This document shows positions 36,648 to 44,404 of a stretch of 64,000 nt of DNA, in pieces. The stretch comes from Aquirufa rosea (lineage in GTDB: Bacteria; Bacteroidota; Bacteroidia; Cytophagales; Spirosomataceae). Location of the stretch: positions 247,428 to 311,427 of the forward strand of contig NZ_SDHY01000004.1 of the NCBI RefSeq assembly GCF_004118285.1. Reading direction: 5' to 3'. Under the pieces are notes generated by a model, which saw nothing but the letters and a program-made list of their open reading frames with translations, was not told where the DNA came from and did no database searches. Both the position numbers and the translations under genes were made by a program. Within the stretch, counting starts at the first letter, position 1. Every line of letters begins with the position of its first letter.

Positions 36648-38147
36648 ATGTTAAGATCCCTTGGCCTTGCGGCCCTTTCTGTTACCAGTCCCCAAATCAC
36701 TTCTACCCAATCTTCTGGTATGTATGTTTCCCAAATGGATCATTTGTTGGGAACATCACTCGATTTAAAAATCGCTGCATCGCATTACGGTGCTGCCAAA
36801 AAAGCCGAAGCTAATTTACTCGCAGAGGTAAAACGGTTGAGTCAAATTTTGGGTTCCTATCATCCTAGCACAGAGTTCAATCAGTGGCTGTCTAGTCAAG
36901 GAGAATTCAAACCTGTTTCTCAAGATTTATTACAGGTGCTTCGGCTTTTTGACACTTGGCAAGAAAAAACGGGAGGACTTATCAATGCTTCTTCTGAGGA
37001 AATTTCTCGCGTTTGGAAGTCGGCCAGTGACCAAAAGCAGATGCCTGATGCGGAGAAAATCCAACAGGCAGTTAACGTTGCCCAACAAAAACACTGGGAA
37101 ATAAATGAAGCTGAGCAAAGCGTTGCCAGAACTAGTCAAGCTGCTTTGCGCCTACATTCATTTGCTAAATCCTACGTGATGCAACAAGCAGCGGAAGTCG
37201 CTTTAGCCACTGAGGGAGTACAGGGGATCGTCTTAAATGTTGGGGGTGATATTCTCGTAAAAGGGAACGGAGTAGATCAAATTTCCATCAAAGATCCTCG
37301 TAATTATGCGGAAAATGCCCAACCACACGCTCAAATCTTAGTGGAGAATAAAGCCGTAGCTACCTCAGGAGATTATCAAAGAGGATTCGAAATTAATAAA
37401 CAATGGTTTTCACACGTTGTGAATCCATTGACTGGATTGCCTGCCTCAGAAGTAATCAGTGCCACCGTGGTTCATCCAGATGCGGTGACTGCCGGAGCAC
37501 TTTCCACAGCATTTCAAGTGATGAGTCCGGGACAAAGTCAACAACTAGCGGCTTCCATTCCTGATACGGATTATTTGATTTTGACTAAGTCTGGGGAAGA
37601 ATACCAAAGTCCCAATTGGAAGAATTTACTAGCCTCTACAGCTCCTAGTATAAGTCCTGCTAGTTTTAGTACTAATATCCTGATGGTTAACCAAAAGGAA
37701 AAAATGTGGACAGATAAGCAAGAGTTACAAATCAAATTTGAACTGGCGAGTTTTGAGGGTAGATTCCGTAGACCATTTGTGGCCGTATGGGTAGAAGATG
37801 AGAACCATAAGCCGGTTCGACGTATCGCTTTGTGGTTTAACAAGCCTAGGTGGTTGCCAGATTTACGTTCATGGTATGCCGCTCAAAGAGAAAGCGCTAT
37901 TGACATAGCCTCCTTGGCTAGTGCTACTCGTTCGCCTGGAGAATATACTTTGGTTTGGGACGGAAAAGATGATGCTGGTCAATTTGTGAAACAAGGTAAA
38001 TATACGGTGTATATTGAGGCAGCACGTGAGCATGGAACTTATCAATTGATGAAGCAAGAGATGAATTTTAACGGAAAAGATCAAAAGCAAACTCTTCCAG
38101 GAAACGAAGAAGTAAAGGGGGCTTCTTTGATTTATGTAGCCAAATAA
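36648..38147 (+). CDS. ApbE-like FAD:protein FMN transferase fused to DUF2271
   Basis: This 499-residue protein has two domains. Residues about 25-325 form an ApbE-like flavin transferase (MDHLLGTSLDLKIAASHYGAAKKAEANLLAEVKRLSQILGSY, GIVLNVGGDILVKG, AVATSGDYQRGFEI, SHVVNPLTGLPASEVISATVVHP, VTAGALSTAFQVM). Residues about 340-499 form DUF2271 (RFRRPFVAVWVEDENHKPVRRIALW, SPGEYTLVWDGKDDAGQFVKQGKYTVYIEAAREHG). ApbE covalently attaches FMN to exported redox proteins, and DUF2271 proteins occur in flavinylation-linked gene sets. The N-terminus is short but hydrophobic (LGLAALSVTSPQ), consistent with export, although no strong signal is evident. A PepSY membrane protein follows after 58 nt. Confidence 0.88.
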   Translation: MLRSLGLAALSVTSPQITSTQSSGMYVSQMDHLLGTSLDLKIAASHYGAAKKAEANLLAEVKRLSQILGSYHPSTEFNQWLSSQGEFKPVSQDLLQVLRLFDTWQEKTGGLINASSEEISRVWKSASDQKQMPDAEKIQQAVNVAQQKHWEINEAEQSVARTSQAALRLHSFAKSYVMQQAAEVALATEGVQGIVLNVGGDILVKGNGVDQISIKDPRNYAENAQPHAQILVENKAVATSGDYQRGFEINKQWFSHVVNPLTGLPASEVISATVVHPDAVTAGALSTAFQVMSPGQSQQLAASIPDTDYLILTKSGEEYQSPNWKNLLASTAPSISPASFSTNILMVNQKEKMWTDKQELQIKFELASFEGRFRRPFVAVWVEDENHKPVRRIALWFNKPRWLPDLRSWYAAQRESAIDIASLASATRSPGEYTLVWDGKDDAGQFVKQGKYTVYIEAAREHGTYQLMKQEMNFNGKDQKQTLPGNEEVKGASLIYVAK

Positions 38148-38164
38148 ATTGTTGAATAATTCTG

Positions 38165-38190
38165 GGAGCCTATGAAAATTCATGGGCTTC
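38165..38190 (+). terminator. hairpin after the ApbE-DUF2271 gene
   Basis: GGAGCCTATGAA pairs with TTCATGGGCTTC (two T-G wobbles), followed by TTTTAAATAAA. It lies 17 nt after the stop at 38147 and 15 nt before the PepSY start, so it may attenuate rather than fully end transcription. Confidence 0.5.
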
Positions 38191-38205
38191 TTTTAAATAA
38201 ATACC

Positions 38206-38832
38206 ATGAGTACTCCCAATGCTAAGTTAAAAAGCAAGTCCAACAAGCTTCGTCGTTCTACTGCAGAAATTTCCCGGTGGCTACACATCTATTTATCCAT
38301 GTTCAGCTTTGCCATCGTATTGTTTTTTTCGGTGACAGGTTTGACATTGAATCATCAGGAGTGGTTACCTGAGAAATCGGATGTTCAGGAGCAAAAGGCT
38401 AAGTTGAACGTGGCATGGGTTAATCCAACAGATACTTCCAAAATAGCCAAATTGGAAGTGGTGGAACATCTTCGAAATACTCATGGAATCAAGGGGCAAT
38501 TGAATGATTTTAGAATCGATGAAAGGGAAATTTCCATTTCCTTTCAAGGACCTGGTTATACAGCAGATGTATTTGTTGATCGCGAAACGGGCGACTATGA
38601 TCTAACAGAAACACGGATGGGTTGGATGGCCGTAGTGAATGATTTGCATAAGGGAAGAGATACGGGTAAATCTTGGGCTTGGGTGATTGATCTCTCGGCC
38701 ATTTTCATGATTTTCATTTCAGCGACGGGTTTAATTTTGTTGTTGTTTTTAAAGAAGAGAAAAACCACGGGCTTGTTGTTGGCCTTGATTGGTTTGGCTA
38801 TTTCTTATGGCATCTATTATTTTTTAACTTAG
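38206..38832 (+). CDS. PepSY-associated membrane protein
   Basis: A 208-residue protein with an N-terminal basic segment, a first membrane helix (FSFAIVLFFSVTGLTLNH, about 33-50), a periplasmic PepSY-like domain (about 52-150, KIAKLEVVEHLRNTHGIKGQLNDFRIDEREISISFQGPGYTADVFVDRETGDY) and two C-terminal helices (AIFMIFISATGLILLLFL, GLLLALIGLAISYGIYYFL). The WLHIYLSMFSF segment with its His and the LHKGRDTGKSWAW loop are typical of PepSY transmembrane proteins that carry electrons to periplasmic flavin or metal centres. It follows the ApbE-DUF2271 gene and is likely a functional partner in extracytoplasmic reduction. Confidence 0.9.
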   Translation: MSTPNAKLKSKSNKLRRSTAEISRWLHIYLSMFSFAIVLFFSVTGLTLNHQEWLPEKSDVQEQKAKLNVAWVNPTDTSKIAKLEVVEHLRNTHGIKGQLNDFRIDEREISISFQGPGYTADVFVDRETGDYDLTETRMGWMAVVNDLHKGRDTGKSWAWVIDLSAIFMIFISATGLILLLFLKKRKTTGLLLALIGLAISYGIYYFLT

Positions 38833-38917
38833 GTAATCAAAATCAGACGAATAGTCTATTGGAAATGAGAGGGTTTTTCATATAATTTGTCACCAAATTG
38901 AGCAAAATCACTTCATC

Positions 38918-39739
38918 ATGTTAGAAAGCCTTATTTCCTATTTTGACCATATTCCAAGCAGTCATCGTGCACTCATTTTAGCGGGTGGAATTAGTTTTTT
39001 CTGGTTGGTAGAATATGCCATTCCATTGGTTTCTTTTCGCTACAATAAATGGAAACATGCTGGGATAAATTTGCTATTTACCTTTACCACCATCGTGGTG
39101 AATTTTGCTTTTGCCCTGTGGATAGTTCGTTTGAGCGATTGGACTATCAGTCAGCAGGTTGGTATTTTACAATGGTTTCCGATGGGCAATTGGGCAAGCC
39201 TGATTGTAGGACTTTTAGTCTTGGATTTGGTGGGGGCTTATTTTGTTCATTGGACGGAGCATAAAGTGAAAGTGATGTGGAAATTTCACATGGTTCATCA
39301 TGCGGATACTATGGTAGATACCACCACAGCTAACCGTCATCATCCTGGAGAAAGTGTCATTCGAGCCTTATTTACTATGTTAGGAGTATTGGTATGTGGC
39401 GCTCCCATGTGGTTAGTTATGATTTATCAAAGTACTTCTGTAGTACTTTCACAGTTTAATCATGCCAATATTTCTTTGCCAAAGGCTTTGGACAATGCTA
39501 TCAGTTATGTGATAGTTTCTCCGAACATGCATAAAGTGCACCACCACGTGACTCGTCCTCAGACAGATTCAAATTATGGAAATATTTTTGCGATTTGGGA
39601 TAGACTTTTTGGCACGTTTAATTCTACTTCAGTCAACGAATTGACTTATGGACTAGATGTCTTGGATAACCAAAAAGATGGAGATTTAGGTTATCAATTT
39701 AGAGTACCATTTAATTCCCAAATTAAAACAGACTATTAG
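38918..39739 (+). CDS. sterol desaturase/fatty acid hydroxylase family protein
   Basis: This 273-residue membrane protein has about five hydrophobic segments and the di-iron His clusters of the superfamily: HWTEHKVKVMWKFH, HMVHHAD, NRHHPGES and the C-terminal HKVHHHVTRP. It differs from the paralogue at 6187 in motif spacing and topology. O2-dependent hydroxylation or desaturation of a membrane lipid or carotenoid is expected. The upstream PepSY gene ends 85 nt before; the shared direction may be coincidental. The stop codon overlaps that of the convergent lactonase-RidA gene by 4 nt. Confidence 0.9.
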   Translation: MLESLISYFDHIPSSHRALILAGGISFFWLVEYAIPLVSFRYNKWKHAGINLLFTFTTIVVNFAFALWIVRLSDWTISQQVGILQWFPMGNWASLIVGLLVLDLVGAYFVHWTEHKVKVMWKFHMVHHADTMVDTTTANRHHPGESVIRALFTMLGVLVCGAPMWLVMIYQSTSVVLSQFNHANISLPKALDNAISYVIVSPNMHKVHHHVTRPQTDSNYGNIFAIWDRLFGTFNSTSVNELTYGLDVLDNQKDGDLGYQFRVPFNSQIKTDY

Positions 39740-41295
39740 TAAAGCTCCACAATCATTTCTACTTCTACGGCTGCATTATTAGGCAAGGTATTAACGCCAA
39801 TCGCTGAGCGAGCATGCTTTCCTTTGTCGCCAAATACTGCCACCATCAAATCGGAAAATCCGTTCATGACCATGGGCTGTTGGGTAAAACTAGGATCGGA
39901 ATTGACATAGCCTGTTACTTTTAGGATTCTTTTTACACGGCGTAAATCGCCCAATTGGCCTTTTAACGTAGATATTAAGGCAATTCCCGCAAATTTCGCT
40001 GCTGCCTGACCTTCTTCTACTGTGAGTTTATTGCCTAGCTTACCTAAAACAAAACCACCATCTGCTTTCTCAGGTAAATGTCCAGATAAATAAGCGATAT
40101 TGCCTGCTCGGGTAAATTTGACGTAGTTGGCTAGCGGAGTGCTAGGCTTCAGCAATTGGATTCCTAATGCCTGCAAGCGCTCCTCTGGACTGTCAGGTTT
40201 TTTGAGGAATAGGAGGCAAACGGGAGAACTTACTGAAATGTCTTGTTTGCTATCGCTTAATTGTCCTGTCTGCTGATTGACAGAAAAAACTTGAATTCTG
40301 TTTTCGGTCTGACTAGCCACAAATAACCATTTCCCGCTGGGGTCATAGCTAAAATTTCGGGGCATTTTGGCTACAGCTTGGTAACCCATGGACTTCAATT
40401 TGCCATCTGGCTGTATGGCAAAGAGGGCCAAATTGTCGCTTGTAATACGGTTGGAGCTAATGAGCCATTTGCCATTAGGTGATATGTGTATGTCGGCACT
40501 AGCTTTCACCGTCAATTTGGTGCTGGTATCTGAAACAATGTTTTGGATTTTGTCCAAGCCTTGAGCGCTGATTTTAAAAACATCTATGGTACCATTTAAT
40601 TCATTGATCACATAGGCTAAATTCCCGTTGGGATGGAATATCATATGTCTAGGACCATTTCCGGGATTCACGGCAATCGATTGATAATTTTCAGTCAATG
40701 TTCCATCGGGTAAAATACTATGCCAATGGATTTTGTCAGAACCTAAATCTGGAACATATAAACTTTTTTGATCGGGCGCAATGGCGACCATGTGGGCATG
40801 CGGTGAGTCCTGTCTACCAGTAACGACACTAGAACCCTTATAAAAAAAGGCTTGGGCGGCAGGTAACAGTCGACCGTCCTCTCCCGTTTTAAACACATTC
40901 AGTGAACCGCTGCCGTAGTTGGCCACATATACTGTTCTGGTTGCTTCATGAAATTTTACAAAACAGGGGCCATCTCCAACGGTTGGGCTGGAGTTTAATT
41001 TCGTATAGGTACCATTGGCATTTCGTGCATAGGCACTAATGGCAGATTTACCGCCTCCTTCTTCTGAAACGGAGTACAATAGATTTCCATCGGAAGAAAG
41101 CGCTTGGTAAGAAGCATTGGGGTTTTCTCTGACATAATTGGCCTTGGTTTTGGCTGTGGCTAAATCCACATCAAAAACTTCAATTCCAGGATTTTTGGCT
41201 TTGGTGTAGGAGCCAACTATTAATTGATATTGGGTAGAATCTGCGGGTGACCCCATCAAGAGAGTACTGATAAAAAGGGTAATGCTATTTAACAT
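39736..41295 (-). CDS. exported lactonase-type beta-propeller fused to a RidA domain
   Basis: This 519-residue protein begins with a signal-like segment (LNSITLFISTLLMGSPADS). Residues about 22-370 form a seven-bladed lactonase (6-phosphogluconolactonase, YkgB-like) propeller: IEVFDVDLATAK, NASYQALSSDGNLLYSVSEE, GDGPCFVKFHE, SPHAHMVAIAPDQKSLYVPDLGSDKI, GNGPRHMIFHPNGNLAYVINE. Residues about 378-519 form a RidA/YjgF domain, with GNIAYLSGHLPEKADGG, KHARSAIGVNTLP and the C-terminal NAAVEVEMIVEL, where the Arg and Glu match the RidA imine-hydrolysis site. RidA is normally a free cytoplasmic protein, so fusion to an exported lactonase is unusual. The frame runs through without a break. Confidence 0.9.
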   Translation of the reverse strand: MLNSITLFISTLLMGSPADSTQYQLIVGSYTKAKNPGIEVFDVDLATAKTKANYVRENPNASYQALSSDGNLLYSVSEEGGGKSAISAYARNANGTYTKLNSSPTVGDGPCFVKFHEATRTVYVANYGSGSLNVFKTGEDGRLLPAAQAFFYKGSSVVTGRQDSPHAHMVAIAPDQKSLYVPDLGSDKIHWHSILPDGTLTENYQSIAVNPGNGPRHMIFHPNGNLAYVINELNGTIDVFKISAQGLDKIQNIVSDTSTKLTVKASADIHISPNGKWLISSNRITSDNLALFAIQPDGKLKSMGYQAVAKMPRNFSYDPSGKWLFVASQTENRIQVFSVNQQTGQLSDSKQDISVSSPVCLLFLKKPDSPEERLQALGIQLLKPSTPLANYVKFTRAGNIAYLSGHLPEKADGGFVLGKLGNKLTVEEGQAAAKFAGIALISTLKGQLGDLRRVKRILKVTGYVNSDPSFTQQPMVMNGFSDLMVAVFGDKGKHARSAIGVNTLPNNAAVEVEMIVELY

Positions 41296-41386
41296 AGGTA
41301 AAGGTTTTGGGTAAACAAGATACGAATGTCCGTAAATTTTGGGTATTTTTCACCTTACAATTTTCTACAATTCCATGGCGGGTATC

Positions 41387-42235
41387 ATGAATAAAGTTTG
41401 GATTTTGCTATTTTGGACATTTGCCTCCTTGGCACAAATACCTGAGCCACCTCGACTAATTGTTCGGGGTGATGATATGGGTTACAGCCACTCGGGAAAT
41501 TTGGCATTGATTCAATCATCCCTTCAGGGTATTCAAACGTCCATTGAAGTTATTGTGCCTTCCCCTTGGTTTCCGGAGGCGGTTCAGCTGCTTCAACAAC
41601 ATCCAAATATTGATGTGGGGATTCATTTGGCATTGACAAGTGAGTGGGATAAGGTGAAATGGAGACCATTAACCGAAGCAAAAAGTCTTCGGGATTCAGA
41701 TGGATATTTTTTCCCTATGGTATATGCCAATAAAAATTATCCGGGTGCAGCTATCGTGGAGAATAAATTTTCTTTGGCAGACATTGAAGTGGAATTTAGG
41801 GCGCAAATAGAATTGGCTAAAAAGAAGATACCTCGAATTAGTCATATATCTGCCCACATGGGTTGTTCTAGAATAAATGATGAAGTCAACCAATTGACCA
41901 AGAAATTGGCCAAAGAGTATCATTTGATATTTGAAAACACCTTGTATCCCTTTGAACGAGCGAGTTATGATGGCCCAAAGGAGACCTCCGCGCAGAAAAT
42001 AGACAGTTTTATTAATATGCTACGCAACTTACAGGCAGGGAAAACCTATTGTTTTGTGGATCATCCTGGTTTAGATGATGCAGAATTACGGGCGATATCT
42101 CATGTTGGATACGAAGGGGTTGCTGTGGACAGGCAAGGGGTGACGGATGTTTTTACGAGTCAAAAAGTAAAGGATGCCATTGAAGCTCTAGGAATTAAGC
42201 TCATTTCTTACCGTGATCTGGGGCCATTACCTTGA
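41387..42235 (+). CDS. exported ChbG/YdjC-family deacetylase, second copy
   Basis: About 282 residues with a signal peptide (VWILLFWTFASLAQ). YdjC/ChbG landmarks are LIVRGDDMGYSHSGN (Asp pair), VDVGIHLALTSEW-like DVGIHLALTSEW (metal His) and RISHISAHMGCSRIND, then YCFVDHPGLDDAELR. It is shorter than the copy at 27016 by about 80 residues, mostly in the middle and C-terminus, but keeps the metal site. ATG 41387 is chosen because it directly precedes the signal peptide; the frame is open to 41339. It is divergent from the lactonase-RidA gene (91-nt spacer). Likely removes acetyl groups from an amino sugar outside the cytoplasm. Confidence 0.88.
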   Translation: MNKVWILLFWTFASLAQIPEPPRLIVRGDDMGYSHSGNLALIQSSLQGIQTSIEVIVPSPWFPEAVQLLQQHPNIDVGIHLALTSEWDKVKWRPLTEAKSLRDSDGYFFPMVYANKNYPGAAIVENKFSLADIEVEFRAQIELAKKKIPRISHISAHMGCSRINDEVNQLTKKLAKEYHLIFENTLYPFERASYDGPKETSAQKIDSFINMLRNLQAGKTYCFVDHPGLDDAELRAISHVGYEGVAVDRQGVTDVFTSQKVKDAIEALGIKLISYRDLGPLP

Positions 42236-42300
42236 GGTGGGATATTGACCCAAAAATAATTTATTCTTTATAGCAAGAAATGTCAGTAAACAAATTTTTG

Positions 42301-42308
42301 TACCTTTG
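42301..42308 (+). promoter_or_regulatory. Bacteroidota -7 box (TAnnTTTG)
   Basis: TACCTTTG matches the Bacteroidota -7 consensus TAnnTTTG exactly and lies 53 nt before the ATG of the dioxygenase gene. A clear -33 TTG is not obvious at the expected distance, so the assignment is tentative. Confidence 0.5.
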
Positions 42309-42360
42309 AGACTGGACCTTTGTAATGGTCTAGTTTACAGTACATTTGAAAGTTTTACTT

Positions 42361-43143
42361 ATGAAGTTTTTTAAGAAAATTAATTTTACGACCGAGCAAG
42401 AGACCATCGCTGAATTAACAGAAGCGGTGAAGCAATACAAGGTTATCCATTTGGCAGGATATAATTTATCTATTCCCTTAGAGCAATTCTATATCAATTT
42501 TGCTGATTCCATTGGTACCCCGTTTAATGAAGATGAGGATTTAATCACTGGAGAGCGTAAAGAAAATCGTTGGATTGACATTAGTTATGATCCCGCTATA
42601 CCTGATCGTTATAGAAGTAGTAATACCCGTCAGCCTTTGCATACAGATGATTCGTATGTGGAGTTAGGAGATGAGAAATCATTGCAGTTTTTTTATTGTA
42701 CTTCCCGTGCTGCCCGCGGTGGAGCCACCACGTTTTATGATTTGCCGGATTTGGTGGAGTGTTTGAAAATTGATGGACAAGATGATTTATTGAATCGATT
42801 GATGACCATTTCGGTTAATTTTGAGAAAGCTGGACATAAAAAAGTACGTAAAATTTTAGATCAGGATGAGTTAGGTTGGTTAGCCAATTGGAACTATTAC
42901 TGTGTTGATGTTGACAATACACCTGAAGCGCTTAAACTAGTGGAGGATTTTCACCATTTTTTAGAGGCTAGGATCATTAATGCAGGTTTAGTTTTACCAG
43001 TTCAATTAGAGCGAGGTGAAGCTGCATTTTTCCATGATGACCGTATTTTGCACGGTAGAAATGCATATTTCGCTACAAAAAAAGGGGAGCGCTGCTTGAT
43101 CAAAGGAAAGATTATTTTAGAGCCAGATTTTCAATTGTCCTAG
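42361..43143 (+). CDS. TauD/TfdA-family Fe(II)/2-oxoglutarate dioxygenase
   Basis: About 260 residues, cytoplasmic. The facial triad is visible: LHTDDSYVELGD gives His-x-Asp, and the distal His is in FFHDDRILHGRNAYF, with the following Arg of GERCLIKGKIIL as the 2-oxoglutarate ligand candidate. ATTFYDLPDLVECL is a typical mid-domain segment. ATG 42361 is chosen; upstream TTG at 42346 would add five residues. The family hydroxylates small molecules, releasing for example sulfite, phosphate or an aldehyde. An aldo-keto reductase gene follows after 3 nt, so the pair probably converts one substrate in sequence. A TAnnTTTG box lies 53 nt upstream. Confidence 0.9.
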   Translation: MKFFKKINFTTEQETIAELTEAVKQYKVIHLAGYNLSIPLEQFYINFADSIGTPFNEDEDLITGERKENRWIDISYDPAIPDRYRSSNTRQPLHTDDSYVELGDEKSLQFFYCTSRAARGGATTFYDLPDLVECLKIDGQDDLLNRLMTISVNFEKAGHKKVRKILDQDELGWLANWNYYCVDVDNTPEALKLVEDFHHFLEARIINAGLVLPVQLERGEAAFFHDDRILHGRNAYFATKKGERCLIKGKIILEPDFQLS

Positions 43144-43146
43144 GAC

Positions 43147-44136
43147 ATGACAAAAACTTGCTCACACCGCTTTTCCAATCGCTTACATCAAAAATTAGGT
43201 CTTGGTACATGGCAATTAGGTGGACCCAATGTGGTACAAGGTAAGGCTATGGGCTGGGGAGAAATTAACGAGGAAGAATCACTAGATATTTTGGTGACTG
43301 CTTTGGAGTCAGGTATTCAATTTATTGATACGGCTGATTCTTATGGAAAAGGACTATCTGAAAAGATGGTAGGCAAGGCTCTCCGAACAGCTAATTTTAC
43401 TCAAGATGTCATCGTTTGTACCAAATTTGGTAACGTGTATCTTCCAGATGGTTCTACTGGACAAGATTTTTCTGTAGAACATTTGATGGCAAGTGTAAAA
43501 GCTAGTTTAGATCGTTTAGGTCGCGACTGTATCGATGTTTTGTTGATGCATAGTCCGCCGGACAACTTTGATTGGGAAAACTATGATTCCCATCCATTTG
43601 AAGATTTGGTTCGTCAAGGATTAGTCCGACAATATGGAGTAAGTTCCAAAAGTGTCTATGGAGCAAAGCGAGTGATGGATGCGGGTTTTGGCTCTGTAAT
43701 CGAGGTAATTTATAATGTTTTGGATCGTCGGGTGGATGAGATATTAAGTCATCATCCCCAACGAGAGGCCTACGACATTATTGGTCGAGTGCCACTGGGT
43801 TCTGGATTTTTAAGTGATCGCTGGTTGACGGAAGAGCCCCATTTTGGAGAAGATGATTACCGTACTTACTTAGCGGATCGAGATAAAAATTGGATGCTGG
43901 AAAATGCTAGGAAGCTAGCCTTTTTGGCGGATTTGCCAGGTGGACTATCTGCCAATGCCTTACGTTTTAGTTTGCAAAATCCCCAAATCGCGGTGGTAAT
44001 TCCTGGAGCTAGATCGGTATCACAAGTACATGCTAATCTGTCTGCATCGAATTTACCGGCAATTGGTCAAGATTTGGTTGATCGAATTGTACAAGCCGTG
44101 CCTTCTGTCCCTGATTGGTGGAAACCTAGCAAATAG
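43147..44136 (+). CDS. aldo/keto reductase
   Basis: A 329-residue cytoplasmic TIM-barrel NAD(P)H-dependent oxidoreductase. The active-site tetrad is visible: Asp and Tyr in DTADSYGKGLSEKMVGKAL, Lys in VIVCTKFGN and His in LLMHSPP. NALRFSLQNPQIAVVIPGARSVSQVHANL near the C-terminus is the phosphate-binding end of the cofactor site. The gene starts 3 nt after the dioxygenase, so translation is likely coupled. The reductase may act on an aldehyde or ketone made by the dioxygenase. Substrate unknown. It is followed by a 268-nt gap containing a P33 palindrome. Confidence 0.92.
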   Translation: MTKTCSHRFSNRLHQKLGLGTWQLGGPNVVQGKAMGWGEINEEESLDILVTALESGIQFIDTADSYGKGLSEKMVGKALRTANFTQDVIVCTKFGNVYLPDGSTGQDFSVEHLMASVKASLDRLGRDCIDVLLMHSPPDNFDWENYDSHPFEDLVRQGLVRQYGVSSKSVYGAKRVMDAGFGSVIEVIYNVLDRRVDEILSHHPQREAYDIIGRVPLGSGFLSDRWLTEEPHFGEDDYRTYLADRDKNWMLENARKLAFLADLPGGLSANALRFSLQNPQIAVVIPGARSVSQVHANLSASNLPAIGQDLVDRIVQAVPSVPDWWKPSK

Positions 44137-44170
44137 ATTTATTGATGTAACGATTCGGATTTGATTAGTG

Positions 44171-44209
44171 ATTAGATTTGTCAACTTTTTAAAAGTTGAC
44201 AAATCTAAT
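44171..44209. repeat. 33-bp palindrome, family P33, copy 4 (extended to 39 bp)
   Basis: Perfect inverted repeat with 19-nt arms around a central T; the 33-bp core (44174-44206) has arm AGATTTGTCAACTTTT. It lies 34 nt after the aldo-keto reductase stop. A further small palindrome, GACAAATTGTC, at 44225-44235 and repeats of CAATTGC suggest decayed copies nearby. Confidence 0.85.
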
Positions 44210-44404
44210 TGCCAATTGCTAATCGACAAATTGTCAATTGCCTAATTGTTGGTATCCTCAAATAACCATCCCCACCGCCACCCAAGCTACATCAAAATTC
44301 TCGTGTTTTCCAAGCATCATATCATCAGCTTTGTGATAAATTTTTGATTGAAAAGGTGCTATTTCGCTTATTTTGATTTATTTCATGGTAACTAAAGATG
44401 CCAT

